From the IMG/VR virus record IMGVR_UViG_3300009551_000014, positions 1 to 62,758 of that record: a stretch of DNA of 62,758 nt; one strand, 5' to 3'. This document shows, piece after piece, positions 53,038 through 60,879 of the stretch (positions within the stretch are counted from its first letter, which is position 1; every line of letters starts with the position of its first letter). The notes below the pieces were generated by a model. The model did not search any database. It was not told where the DNA came from and saw only the letters and a list, made by a program, of their open reading frames with translations. This stretch comes from a virus. The position numbers and the translations under genes were made by a program.

Positions 53038-53569
53038 TTACGACTTAGCTTGCCGTGCTTTCTCAGCATCTTCATTCTCTAGATGGTAAAAAGCCAACCA
53101 CAGAACGAACTCGTCTGCTGACAGGGGAGCTTTCTTCCCTGTCAGCAGCTCCTGTCGAGTCATGCCTAGATCAAGCGCTAGCCTCATCAGGTTCCGGTCG
53201 CTCGGGTACCTCTTGAAACCCAAGCACCGCATCCTCTACAGCCTCTGGAGTACTTCCCATACCCGAGAGCTCTGTGATCTCCTTGTTTACCCGGTCAATA
53301 GCACCTGAGGACTTCTCCATCAGTGCTGCGAAGTGCTGTGGCTGGAACTGCGGTTCCACAACGCCAGCCATGAAGAGGTGTAGCTCCACCTGACTCTCGT
53401 CAGTTTGCCCGTTCTTCAGTTGAGACTGCTTACGCACCTCAAGCTGCTGACGCTTTGTCAGACCACGAACAAGAACTGAAACACCCCACTCCGGAACATC
53501 GATCTCCTTTTCACGGACGTCTGTTGCCGCTAGGATGTCCTCGATGGTACCGCGCTCGAACTTCGACAT
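53038..53569 (-). CDS. Frameshifted tail-assembly chaperone (G-T product)
   Basis: Extension of the chaperone at 53171-53569 into a second frame that ends at 53038. The downstream part has LGMTRQELLTGKKAPLSADE and FVLWLAFYHLENEDAEKARQ, the conserved T-type chaperone segment. The two frames overlap between 53171 and 53232. The frame relation is +1 (or -2). The codon pair CCC-GAG at 53201-53206 permits tRNA-Pro to slip +1 from CCC to CCG, giving ...QEVP joined to SDRNLM...; a -2 slip at GGG-TTT is the alternative. Confidence 0.7.
53171..53569 (-). CDS. Tail-assembly chaperone (G product)
   Basis: 132 residues; AGGAG precedes the ATG. MSKFERGTIEDILAATDVRE, then VSVLVRGLTKRQQLEVRKQS and GVVEPQFQPQHFAALMEKSS are typical of actinophage G-type chaperones. 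Its normal stop is at 53171. It binds the tape measure with its frameshifted form during tail assembly. Confidence 0.78.
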   Translation of the reverse strand: MSKFERGTIEDILAATDVREKEIDVPEWGVSVLVRGLTKRQQLEVRKQSQLKNGQTDESQVELHLFMAGVVEPQFQPQHFAALMEKSSGAIDRVNKEITELSGMGSTPEAVEDAVLGFQEVPERPEPDEASA

Positions 53570-53627
53570 TCTATTTAACTCCTAAGGTTTGCTTGCGTTG
53601 CTTGCTGTTTGCTTGCTATCAGGAGGC

Positions 53628-54020
53628 TTAGTAAACGCTACGCGTCCAGCCACCGGAGATTTGGAAGTCCGCCTCAAAGGTACCGGCGCCAGAAACACCA
53701 GTCTTTAGGCTGTACTTAGATAGGATAGCGTTACAGGTGTACTTGGGTAGACCTGTGGTCGAACCCTGAGGACCATAGATAACCGGTAGGCTTGCTACCT
53801 GGTTCATGGCTACTAGTAGAGCGTCAGCAGCCGGGTCAAACTTACCCGTCAGCTTGAACGAACCGTCTTGCAGGCCCGGGATGTAGGACTTACCGGTAAG
53901 GCCTAGGACGGTTGTCTCCGCAGTCTCAACGCTTCCGTCGAATGAGACATCATCGATGTAGGCTGTCAGAGCATTGCCATTGACGGTAATAACCGCCTTG
54001 GAACCGTGTACGAAACTCAT
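53628..54020 (-). CDS. Major tail (tube) protein paralogue 2 (130 aa)
   Basis: MSFVHGSKAVITVNGNALTA, VSFDGSVETAETTVLGLTGK and SYIPGLQDGSFKLTGKFDP align with the first half of the upstream gene at 54037. It contains the core tube fold only, without the C-terminal extension. Which of the two is the main tube subunit is unknown. Confidence 0.75.
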   Translation of the reverse strand: MSFVHGSKAVITVNGNALTAYIDDVSFDGSVETAETTVLGLTGKSYIPGLQDGSFKLTGKFDPAADALLVAMNQVASLPVIYGPQGSTTGLPKYTCNAILSKYSLKTGVSGAGTFEADFQISGGWTRSVY

Positions 54021-54036
54021 AGTGTTTCCCTTTCTT

Positions 54037-54783
54037 TTACTTACGGCTCACTAGAGAGCTGAAAGTGAACGATGGCGTTGTGCCGGATATAGCCCATGAA
54101 CCGCGAATGTAACGGTTAATGGTCGTGCCGGGTGCAACAGAAACACGTTGGTCTCCGGCGGCGGTTTGTGCCGTGAAGGCAACTAGCGGAACATATGTAA
54201 CGTTGTCCGCACTGTGCTGGATTGTGAATGTGAGGGTTGGGCTAGCTGTACCCGCTACCGCCGTACAAACTAAGAATGCTGACAGGCCGTTGCTGGATGA
54301 TGCTAGATTGTCAATTACAGCGGTCGTACCGCTCACCGCTGAACGAGCTGTGAGAGGGGCTGTAACGTAACCGCCCTCCCAGCCTGTTGACGACTGTAGA
54401 TCCACTTCCACAGTACCGGCAGCATTGACAGCAGTTTTCACAGTGTCCTTATTGACTTGGCCTTGAAAGCCGTAGCCGTTGACATTGTTTCCGTCACCTT
54501 GTGGAAGATAGATGACGCTAGCTAGTGGTTGGCTTGGTCCTCGGCTATACGCATCTACAGTATAGCTGAATGTGTTTGTGTCGATTAGATTGTTACCGTC
54601 AAAGAATCCTGACAGCTTCATGGAAGCATCTTGCAAGCCTGGAATATAGCTCTTGCCGGTATTTCCCAGGACAGTGACCTCGGCCGTTTCCACGCTGCCG
54701 TCCATAGAGATATCGTTTAGATACCCTGTGGCGTTCAGGCCCATCATGTATAGAGTAGCCTTACTACCGTGTCCGAATGCCAT
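54037..54783 (-). CDS. Major tail (tube) protein paralogue 1 with extra domain (248 aa)
   Basis: N-terminal 125 residues (GHGSKATLYMMGLNATGYLN; DISMDGSVETAEVTVLGNTG; SYIPGLQDASMKLSGFFD) are the tube fold shared with the next gene. The C-terminal 110 residues (TFTIQHSADNVTYVPLVAFT) look like an Ig-like or similar beta domain that would decorate the tube. Mixed tubes of long and short forms are possible. Confidence 0.75.
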   Translation of the reverse strand: MAFGHGSKATLYMMGLNATGYLNDISMDGSVETAEVTVLGNTGKSYIPGLQDASMKLSGFFDGNNLIDTNTFSYTVDAYSRGPSQPLASVIYLPQGDGNNVNGYGFQGQVNKDTVKTAVNAAGTVEVDLQSSTGWEGGYVTAPLTARSAVSGTTAVIDNLASSSNGLSAFLVCTAVAGTASPTLTFTIQHSADNVTYVPLVAFTAQTAAGDQRVSVAPGTTINRYIRGSWAISGTTPSFTFSSLVSRK

Positions 54784-54784
54784 C

Positions 54785-55030
54785 TCAGGTCACCTCCTTC
54801 TTTGCGATAAACTTCTGCTCAAGTAGCCATTTTACAGAGTTCTTCGGTACAGTGTTAGTGTCTTCTCCAGCCTTGATGAACTTATCGCCATACTGAAGAT
54901 CCACGAGAGCTGTGTATGTCTCTGGAGTCTCTTCTACAGGCTTAGGTTCTTGCGCGGGCTCTGGCTTAGGGGCTGGGGCCTGTGCAGGGGCTGGAGCTGC
55001 GGGGGTATTGGGTGTCTCCGCGTCAGCCAT
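54785..55030 (-). CDS. Pro/Ala-rich structural-region protein (81 aa)
   Basis: First 38 residues are Pro/Ala/Glu/Lys repeats (PAPAPAQAPAPKPEPAQEPK), then a small folded part (ALVDLQYGDKFIKAGEDTNT; SVKWLLEQKFIAKKE). Such proteins occur between tail terminator and tube genes in actinophages. Function unknown, perhaps a connector. Confidence 0.6.
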   Translation of the reverse strand: MADAETPNTPAAPAPAQAPAPKPEPAQEPKPVEETPETYTALVDLQYGDKFIKAGEDTNTVPKNSVKWLLEQKFIAKKEVT

Positions 55031-55051
55031 AGGTGTAACCTCTCTTCTGCG

Positions 55052-55483
55052 CTATGGCGCTACTTCTATCTGATATGTTCCGCCCACATGGCTGAAACGC
55101 GTATTGTCTACCTCTTCAGGATAGCTGAAATCACCACTCCGACGACAGTAGAAAGTCGATCCTTGAGGCAGCGGGAGGTTTGCATTTTCCAGAATCTCGT
55201 GCACTCTCTTAGAGATCCGTCCTGCTACGCCTCCTGAGTCAGTTCCCCCAGCGATAGCTTTTACGTCAACTTTGTAGATCGTGACGTACGATCCTGTCAT
55301 GACTTGCTTGTCCGTACTCGTCAAAGGGTATGGTTGACCAAAGACAACCACAGGGTACGCCGCGCCATCGGGAGCGAGCCCATCGTAGATGGACGTGACA
55401 CTTCCTAGCATGGAAGTAAGGGTGCTGTCAGCGGCTAGGATCGTGTATACCGCTACATTCACGTCATCGATATCCACAACCAT
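55052..55483 (-). CDS. Tail terminator / DUF3168-like protein (143 aa)
   Basis: VAVYTILAADSTLTSMLGSV, APDGAAYPVVVFGQPYP and VDVKAIAGGTDSGGVAGRIS with HEILENANL are the DUF3168 tail-completion pattern. It would cap the tail tube at the head end. Order (connector, gp10-like, terminator, tube) is standard. Confidence 0.72.
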   Translation of the reverse strand: MVVDIDDVNVAVYTILAADSTLTSMLGSVTSIYDGLAPDGAAYPVVVFGQPYPLTSTDKQVMTGSYVTIYKVDVKAIAGGTDSGGVAGRISKRVHEILENANLPLPQGSTFYCRRSGDFSYPEEVDNTRFSHVGGTYQIEVAP

Positions 55484-55824
55484 CAGGAACCGCCTACCTG
55501 GGACTCAAAGGTGTTCTTTATGTGGTCCGCTACGACCACCTGTTCGGCTGCGTCCATTGCCGGACGCATGAAAGGGAACGCACGCATGTGCACAGTCCCG
55601 TATTCGAGGAATAGGGACGCTCCCGCAGCAATCAGATCTATAGAGCTAGAACTATTGATCTCGGTATGGATAGAGGCTTGGGTTTGCCCTGTCAGAACTT
55701 GCACATGGTCTCGGGCGTACTCTTCAGCTACTTTCGCAGCGGTATCAAGCTCTGATTCCTCTACGTTTTGTAGCACGCCCTTCAATGCCCCTAGTTTATT
55801 TATGGAAAAGTTCGCGCTAGACAT
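55483..55824 (-). CDS. HK97 gp10-like head-tail protein (113 aa)
   Basis: Helical start, then VQVLTGQTQASIHTEINSSS and ASLFLEYGTVHMRAFPFMRP AMDAA-type text: the L-x-x-G-T...P-F-x-R-P-A signature of HK97 gp10-like proteins that help attach the tail. Confidence 0.78.
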   Translation of the reverse strand: MSSANFSINKLGALKGVLQNVEESELDTAAKVAEEYARDHVQVLTGQTQASIHTEINSSSSIDLIAAGASLFLEYGTVHMRAFPFMRPAMDAAEQVVVADHIKNTFESQVGGS

Positions 55825-56204
55825 TATGCAGACACCTGCTTTCCATACACGAGTAGAGAGAATGTGGATGTGCCTCGCTGGGTTATATCTGTTATCTCAA
55901 TGGTCTTACCGTTATACAGAAGCACATCTTTTGGCTGTAGATTCCAGTGAGCGTTTATTACGAATTCCCAGGAATAAGTGGTTTCCCCAGGGGCCTTGGA
56001 GTAGCTAGAAGGCTTTGACCCTGGGTTTCGCACCCACACGGGTATTGTCGTATCAGAGAACGTACGTGTAGACCCTCCGCGTCCATCTGGGACGTAGGAT
56101 ACGGATCTCCACACTGCTGAGTCATCGAGGGTTGAATCGACGTACGCCTGTGCTTCGGCCACATCAGCCGGAGACGGGTCAAAGTTGTAGTCTGGCATGA
56201 TCAT
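55824..56204 (-). CDS. Head-closure-like protein (126 aa)
   Basis: VWRSVSYVPDGRGGSTRTFS, TTIPVWVRNPGSKPS and LQPKDVLLYNGKTIEITDIT with a small-barrel pattern fit head-tail stopper proteins. ATG at 56204 or 56198. Overlaps both neighbours. Confidence 0.62.
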   Translation of the reverse strand: MIMPDYNFDPSPADVAEAQAYVDSTLDDSAVWRSVSYVPDGRGGSTRTFSDTTIPVWVRNPGSKPSSYSKAPGETTYSWEFVINAHWNLQPKDVLLYNGKTIEITDITQRGTSTFSLLVYGKQVSA

Positions 56205-56770
56205 CCCCGACCACGAGACAGACGATTGACGCGCTGGTCATACTTGCGCACCTGGCGGATAGTGCCTGGCTTCATACGCGATCGGTAGTCTTTGATCAGA
56301 CCATCGATAGACTTCATACGCTGCATACGCTGGTAGGTTCGGCCTGAGTCCACAAAGTCGATCTGTAGCTTAAGCTTGGACTTCCACCACTGGAGCAAGT
56401 CCACAGCTGTGGCGTATATGTTGTAGTGCCGTCCGGTAGCGTAGACCGGGATGATTTGAGACTGTGCGAACTGCCAGTGGCCGATTAAGGGCTCTACCTC
56501 AGAGTCCGCTGTTACATAGTGAAAATTGTGGTCCTGAAGCTGCACGCCATCTTCCCACCAATTGATGTTGGCGTAGAAGTCACGCCAGAAGATCGTGCCG
56601 TTGGGTTGAACGTCGTTGGCCTCTTGCAAGCGTAGCTGAAACTCGTCTATGCGATGAGTGTCGTAGGCATCTTGGATCTGCTGATCGGTGAACACTACAG
56701 AGTCAGGATCATCTAGGAATTGTGTACGCATCAGAGTAATGAGACTAGCCATAGTGGGACGTACTGACAT
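56201..56770 (-). CDS. Head-tail connector (adaptor) protein (189 aa)
   Basis: Helical: SLITLMRTQFLDDPDSVVFT, DQQIQDAYDTHRIDEFQLRL and YATAVDLLQWWKSKLKLQID. Position after capsid genes and helical content match gp6/gp15-like adaptors that sit under the portal. The C-terminus is strongly basic (RSRMKPGTIRQVRKYDQRVN). Confidence 0.65.
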   Translation of the reverse strand: MSVRPTMASLITLMRTQFLDDPDSVVFTDQQIQDAYDTHRIDEFQLRLQEANDVQPNGTIFWRDFYANINWWEDGVQLQDHNFHYVTADSEVEPLIGHWQFAQSQIIPVYATGRHYNIYATAVDLLQWWKSKLKLQIDFVDSGRTYQRMQRMKSIDGLIKDYRSRMKPGTIRQVRKYDQRVNRLSRGRG

Positions 56771-56797
56771 GATCTAAACTCCTCTCACATAAACAGG

Positions 56798-56836
56798 CCC
56801 CATGGGCCCTAGGCAAGCAAACTAGGGCCCATGGGG
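56798..56836. terminator. Perfect 15-bp inverted repeat between capsid and connector genes
   Basis: CCCCATGGGCCCTAG (56798-56812) and CTAGGGCCCATGGGG (56822-56836) with a 9-base loop. Symmetric, so active on either strand; probably attenuates transcription after the capsid genes. Confidence 0.7.
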
Positions 56837-56848
56837 AGACTAGGGAGT

Positions 56849-57424
56849 TCACGAAGAACGACGGTCTACGCGAACAGCTAGTAGGAACCCTGTCGGGCTG
56901 GTGCCTGTAACGGCGAACTGGAAGGTCCCATCCACCTGAGAAAGCTCAGATGAGTTGAACGGGCCCAGTAGGCCTAGCTTGCCGAGAGGCACCACAGTAG
57001 CAGTGTCCTTAGCCACGTTGGTGGCCTTGTAGGCGGGCGGGTTGTTGCCAGCCTTCGGAGTAATAGTCATAGCATTCGCCCCTGATGTGTTCGACACCAG
57101 TAGGAGGATGCCCTCGGCCGAGGCCTTAACCATCGAGGTGAGGTTAGGCGCGATGGCCGCTGTCTCCGGGCCGTTACCGAAAGTACCGGAGAACCCAGCG
57201 GGCTGAGTCGGTACTAGATCGGCGTTAGGGGTCACGCCGTTCGGGTCGTAGTGGGAGGTACCTGTACCGCCAGTGCTGGAGTAGGTGCCGTGAGGCGCTA
57301 CCCAGAACGTAGATGTCGCAGCCGCGACACCGTTGGCTGCTACGTAGGCGACTAGGTCTAGTACACCACCGGAGCGAGCCAGCTCTAGAGTCAGGTCCTT
57401 TACAGGAACGTTAGTAAAGGTCAT
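56849..57424 (-). CDS. Capsid decoration protein candidate (191 aa)
   Basis: Beta-rich, Gly/Thr/Ala-rich: LTLELARSGGVLDLVAYVAA, VSNTSGANAMTITPKAGNNP and VPLGKLGLLGPFNSSELSQV, like phage proteins that stud capsids. It immediately follows the capsid gene and precedes a terminator, which implies high expression equal to the capsid. Function by position and composition only. Confidence 0.55.
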   Translation of the reverse strand: MTFTNVPVKDLTLELARSGGVLDLVAYVAANGVAAATSTFWVAPHGTYSSTGGTGTSHYDPNGVTPNADLVPTQPAGFSGTFGNGPETAAIAPNLTSMVKASAEGILLLVSNTSGANAMTITPKAGNNPPAYKATNVAKDTATVVPLGKLGLLGPFNSSELSQVDGTFQFAVTGTSPTGFLLAVRVDRRSS

Positions 57425-57430
57425 GATAGA

Positions 57431-58363
57431 TCACGCTCCGCCCTTACGGCATACAGCTAGCACAGCGCCAGCGTTCGGACGAACAACCTTGGCACCGTAA
57501 AGGTGAAGGCCCTTCATCGCGTCGCCGAAGCGCTTCTCCGGACGGTAGGCCTCTACCTCGCGCACTTGCTCGGCGAAGGACCACATCATGGAGTGGCCAG
57601 CGATTACGTGGTAGATGTGCGTACCATCGCCGTTCACTGTTACAGGAACGTTGTTGGACTCCATCACCGTGAAGCCAGCAACCCGAGTCTTGGCACCGTT
57701 GGTGCTGGTAACGCCAGTCTCTAGGTCGTTCCGGTTGGCCGCAGTACCGAACGAAACGAATCGCTGGTCCTTCTCCAGTTGCCCGCCGTACCACGGAGGT
57801 ACGATGATGAACCGGCCATCCTCCGGAATGTCGTTCTCGTCGAGGACTACGGACGCATCCACAAGGGTCTCGTAAGCAAGACCGTGGCCTGAGATGTTGG
57901 CCACTGTAGCGTCGTTGTTCGCGTCGATCTCGAACGGGTTCGTGTCAGAGGCGCCGTTCACCCAGTTCGCAGCCGCAATATCTGTGTACTGAGAAGCAAC
58001 GAACTGGTCAGCCGCGTTGCGCAGAGCATACGCCGCCTCGACCATGGCCTGAGACATGACCTTCGGGTTTTGCTGAGCCTTGTCAACGTCGTCAATCTGG
58101 AAGTTGAACGCCTTTTGCTGCGAAATGGTCAGCACAGACTGAGCGTCCGTCAGGGTCTGAGGAGACCCCATGTCCGTGTTCTTGTTGTAGTCAGACACGG
58201 TCACACGGCCGATGGAGTTGATCCGTACGGTGTCGCCCGCAGCCTGGATCTCACCCTCATAGTCCCGGTTTACGACGCCATCCTGCGCGTATACAAGGGT
58301 CTTGTAAAGGTTGACCAGCAGCTGGTTCGACCAAATTTCTGGAATAAAGTTATCGAGAGCCAT
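57431..58363 (-). CDS. Major capsid protein (310 aa)
   Basis: MALDNFIPEIWSNQLLVNLY, DTVRINSIGRVTVSDYNKNT, LTISQQKAFNFQIDDVDKAQ and VPPWYGGQLEKDQRFVSF are typical of P22-coat-like/HK97-fold capsid proteins of actinophages. AAAGGA upstream. It sits in the portal, scaffold, capsid order. No protease gene is seen; a separate scaffold is present. Confidence 0.87.
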   Translation of the reverse strand: MALDNFIPEIWSNQLLVNLYKTLVYAQDGVVNRDYEGEIQAAGDTVRINSIGRVTVSDYNKNTDMGSPQTLTDAQSVLTISQQKAFNFQIDDVDKAQQNPKVMSQAMVEAAYALRNAADQFVASQYTDIAAANWVNGASDTNPFEIDANNDATVANISGHGLAYETLVDASVVLDENDIPEDGRFIIVPPWYGGQLEKDQRFVSFGTAANRNDLETGVTSTNGAKTRVAGFTVMESNNVPVTVNGDGTHIYHVIAGHSMMWSFAEQVREVEAYRPEKRFGDAMKGLHLYGAKVVRPNAGAVLAVCRKGGA

Positions 58364-58502
58364 AGCGACTCACAATCCTTTCGAGAGTAGCGGCCGAGTC
58401 CGGCCATTGAGTTGCGTAACTTGAATGTTATTATGCATTTTTTGTCGCGCCGAACTCGGAACCGCCTGGATTCTCTCGCGGGTTGGACAAAACTATTCAG
58501 TT

Positions 58503-59186
58503 TTACTTCTTACGGTAGTTCTTGAGGAATGCTGCTACCTCGGGCCACCTCTTAGCCTGCTCAGCAGGACTCATACTTGTGACCTCTTCTAGGGTCAGGG
58601 CAGCACCCTTAGAATCCGTACGTCCAGAGGTCCTTGCTGAATTACTAGCACCCAGATCTGGGACCTCTTGCTTTGTCTTGCCCTTTAGATAAGGCTTCTT
58701 ATCGATGAGGGCTTCCATCAAAGTCTGTAGGTTCGTCGGATTACCTGCTTCATCCCATTCGATGTCGCTGCGGTCTAGAAGCCGCACGGCAGCATCGGGA
58801 TCTACGATGTTCAGCCTGTTGGCCAATACCACAGCCTCATAATCAAGGGAGCGCCGAGAGGCTGCCTCGTTCGCCGCCTTTAGCTGCTTGGCCAGGGCAT
58901 CGCGCTCCTTAACGATCTTTTGCTGATCGCTGAGTTCTGCGTCTTCCCTAGCCTTGAGCGAAGCTGTGAGAGCATCGATCTGTGCTTGCATGTCCTTGTT
59001 CTTAGTACGGCTACTAGCTGCCTCTTTCCGCAGCTTCTCAACGTACGCAAGATCAAAGTTCTTCTGTCCTTGGTCTGTAGCATCCGACGCTTGGGTTTGC
59101 GTCTCTGCTTCTGTACCTGTACCTGTGTCTGTACTTGTTCCTGACGTAGCGTCCTGCGTTGCGTCAGTAGTGGATACCTGATCCAT
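58503..59186 (-). CDS. Scaffolding protein (227 aa)
   Basis: Thr/Asp/Gln-rich disordered N-terminus, then a charged coiled coil (YVEKLRKEAASSRTKNKDMQ; LKAREDAELSDQQKIVKERD) and a C-terminal LTLEEVTSMSPAEQAKRWPE. The composition and location between portal and capsid match DUF4355-like scaffolds. The 139-base gap to the capsid gene contains a GGCCG/CGGCC hairpin and AT-rich bases. Confidence 0.78.
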   Translation of the reverse strand: MDQVSTTDATQDATSGTSTDTGTGTEAETQTQASDATDQGQKNFDLAYVEKLRKEAASSRTKNKDMQAQIDALTASLKAREDAELSDQQKIVKERDALAKQLKAANEAASRRSLDYEAVVLANRLNIVDPDAAVRLLDRSDIEWDEAGNPTNLQTLMEALIDKKPYLKGKTKQEVPDLGASNSARTSGRTDSKGAALTLEEVTSMSPAEQAKRWPEVAAFLKNYRKK

Positions 59187-59256
59187 TTATACATCACACT
59201 CCTTTGGTACAAAAATAGTAGTTGTTTCGCAAATTACCTAGTCCTTTTTCAGTGTT

Positions 59257-60864
59257 TTATTTGGGGGCTGCGTTTGCGGCATTGGTAATGGCGTTTCCGC
59301 CCTGTTGTCCCGGCCCTTGGCCTTGCTGCTTTCCAGACCCCTTAGCCACACCTGCTGATTTGGCCCCTCCCATACTGCCTGTGGGTGCGACACCTGACAT
59401 ACGAGCCTGTGGAAGGGGTGGAGTCGGAACGGGCATCATGTTGGTTGCCAGAGTCTTGGTATCCACAAGCTCGGGGACCTCCTTGATGACCTCCTTCAGC
59501 CACGCGATGATGTTGGTCTTCTCCACCTCTGGGTCGTAACCCAGCTTTGTAAGGACCGTGTCCATCGAGGCGCCGAGTTGCTGGTCCACAGTCAACGTCT
59601 GGCGCTCAAGGAAGGCAGCACCAGGCATAACCTCAGGCCACTGAATATACATATCCATGATCTCCCAAGGATCATCCACACCCTTAGGCAGGTCGGTATC
59701 CATGAGGACCATAGAGCGACGCAGGAGTTCCAGGATCAGATCTCCGTAGCTCAATTGTTTGGATTCTGTCTTGACAACGATGGGGGCGAACATCATGGAC
59801 ATTTGGATGCCAGACGACGCCCGGGTTGCGTGTTCAGTTTGCCCTGTGGCGATCTCCGGTACCTGTGTCATCTCCCGTAGACCCTCATAGGTCATCTTCA
59901 GGGTGTTGAGTGACGCGGTCAGATCGGGAGTGAAGGTTAGGACCTTCATGGTGGCGTCAGGGTTTGGGAGAGTTACGATGTTCTCTTCTGAGACGTCGAT
60001 CTCATCGGCTTCATCAGAGGTCATGCCCTCAACGACTACGCGTGGAGAACCGTAGATTCGCACGATCTTCGCGCAGTGCGAGGCAATGCGCTGAATCGTC
60101 CGGCAGATGTCGATTACATCCTTCTCCAGATCTGGGAGTCCCCAGAAGTCATTGGGGACCACAAGGTTCTGACAGTCCACAATAGGCGCCCATGCGAACG
60201 GCCATTCGGCTGTGCTGATAGTACGCCACGCGTTCTCATCGTCGTACCTTTCCCGGATGACGATATCCCAGTGGTTAGTTACCTCGTTATAGTCGTACGA
60301 CTCCTGGTGCACGATGACGCGCGCCAGGGATCCGTCAGCATAGGGCTTGTCCACAGTCTCATACGTAATGGTGTAGTTGAGGACTGTTTCTAGATCGTGA
60401 TCATCGGTTTCTACTGTAACCGTGCCAGGGTCTAGCACAATCCAACGGGGCATATCCTTCTTAGGGCCCCCGCCCTTAGCAAGAATCTTGACGAACGCGT
60501 GGCCAGTCACTCCGCCATTGATGGCGAGCTTTTGGAAAAAGCGCATCTGCTTATTGACAAGCAAGAGCTTGTCAACATCCTTTTTCCACTGGGGTTGCTT
60601 TTTATCGTCGAAGTCCCCCTCGATCTCGAACTTCTGGCCGAACAGATAGTGCACTCCAGTATTGACTAAGAAGCGAGCCGGGTTCAGCTTCACATTGTCG
60701 TCTACTCCGGGATCAGCGCTATGTGTCACATCTTCCCAGGTACCGCGATAAGCGTCCCAAGCGTTTCGGATGCGCTGAGCGCGATTCCGGTCCTCGATTT
60801 CTATCTGCTGAATCAGACTCATCCCGTAGCCATTGATGTCTGTTGTGCTGGTCGAACGTGCCAT
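59257..60864 (-). CDS. Portal protein (535 aa)
   Basis: MARSTSTTDINGYGMSLIQQ start chosen at ATG 60864, nine bases after AGGAGGTG; GTG 60876 lies in that ribosome site. SPP1-type portal features: NPARFLVNTGVHYLFGQKFE near residue 65, WPFAWAPIVDCQNLVVPNDF W-G-L-P-D near 230 and PEIATGQTEHATRASSGIQM near 340. Pro/Gly/Gln-rich C-terminus. It forms the DNA gate at the capsid vertex. Confidence 0.88.
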   Translation of the reverse strand: MARSTSTTDINGYGMSLIQQIEIEDRNRAQRIRNAWDAYRGTWEDVTHSADPGVDDNVKLNPARFLVNTGVHYLFGQKFEIEGDFDDKKQPQWKKDVDKLLLVNKQMRFFQKLAINGGVTGHAFVKILAKGGGPKKDMPRWIVLDPGTVTVETDDHDLETVLNYTITYETVDKPYADGSLARVIVHQESYDYNEVTNHWDIVIRERYDDENAWRTISTAEWPFAWAPIVDCQNLVVPNDFWGLPDLEKDVIDICRTIQRIASHCAKIVRIYGSPRVVVEGMTSDEADEIDVSEENIVTLPNPDATMKVLTFTPDLTASLNTLKMTYEGLREMTQVPEIATGQTEHATRASSGIQMSMMFAPIVVKTESKQLSYGDLILELLRRSMVLMDTDLPKGVDDPWEIMDMYIQWPEVMPGAAFLERQTLTVDQQLGASMDTVLTKLGYDPEVEKTNIIAWLKEVIKEVPELVDTKTLATNMMPVPTPPLPQARMSGVAPTGSMGGAKSAGVAKGSGKQQGQGPGQQGGNAITNAANAAPK

Positions 60865-60879
60865 AAGTCGATTCACCTC

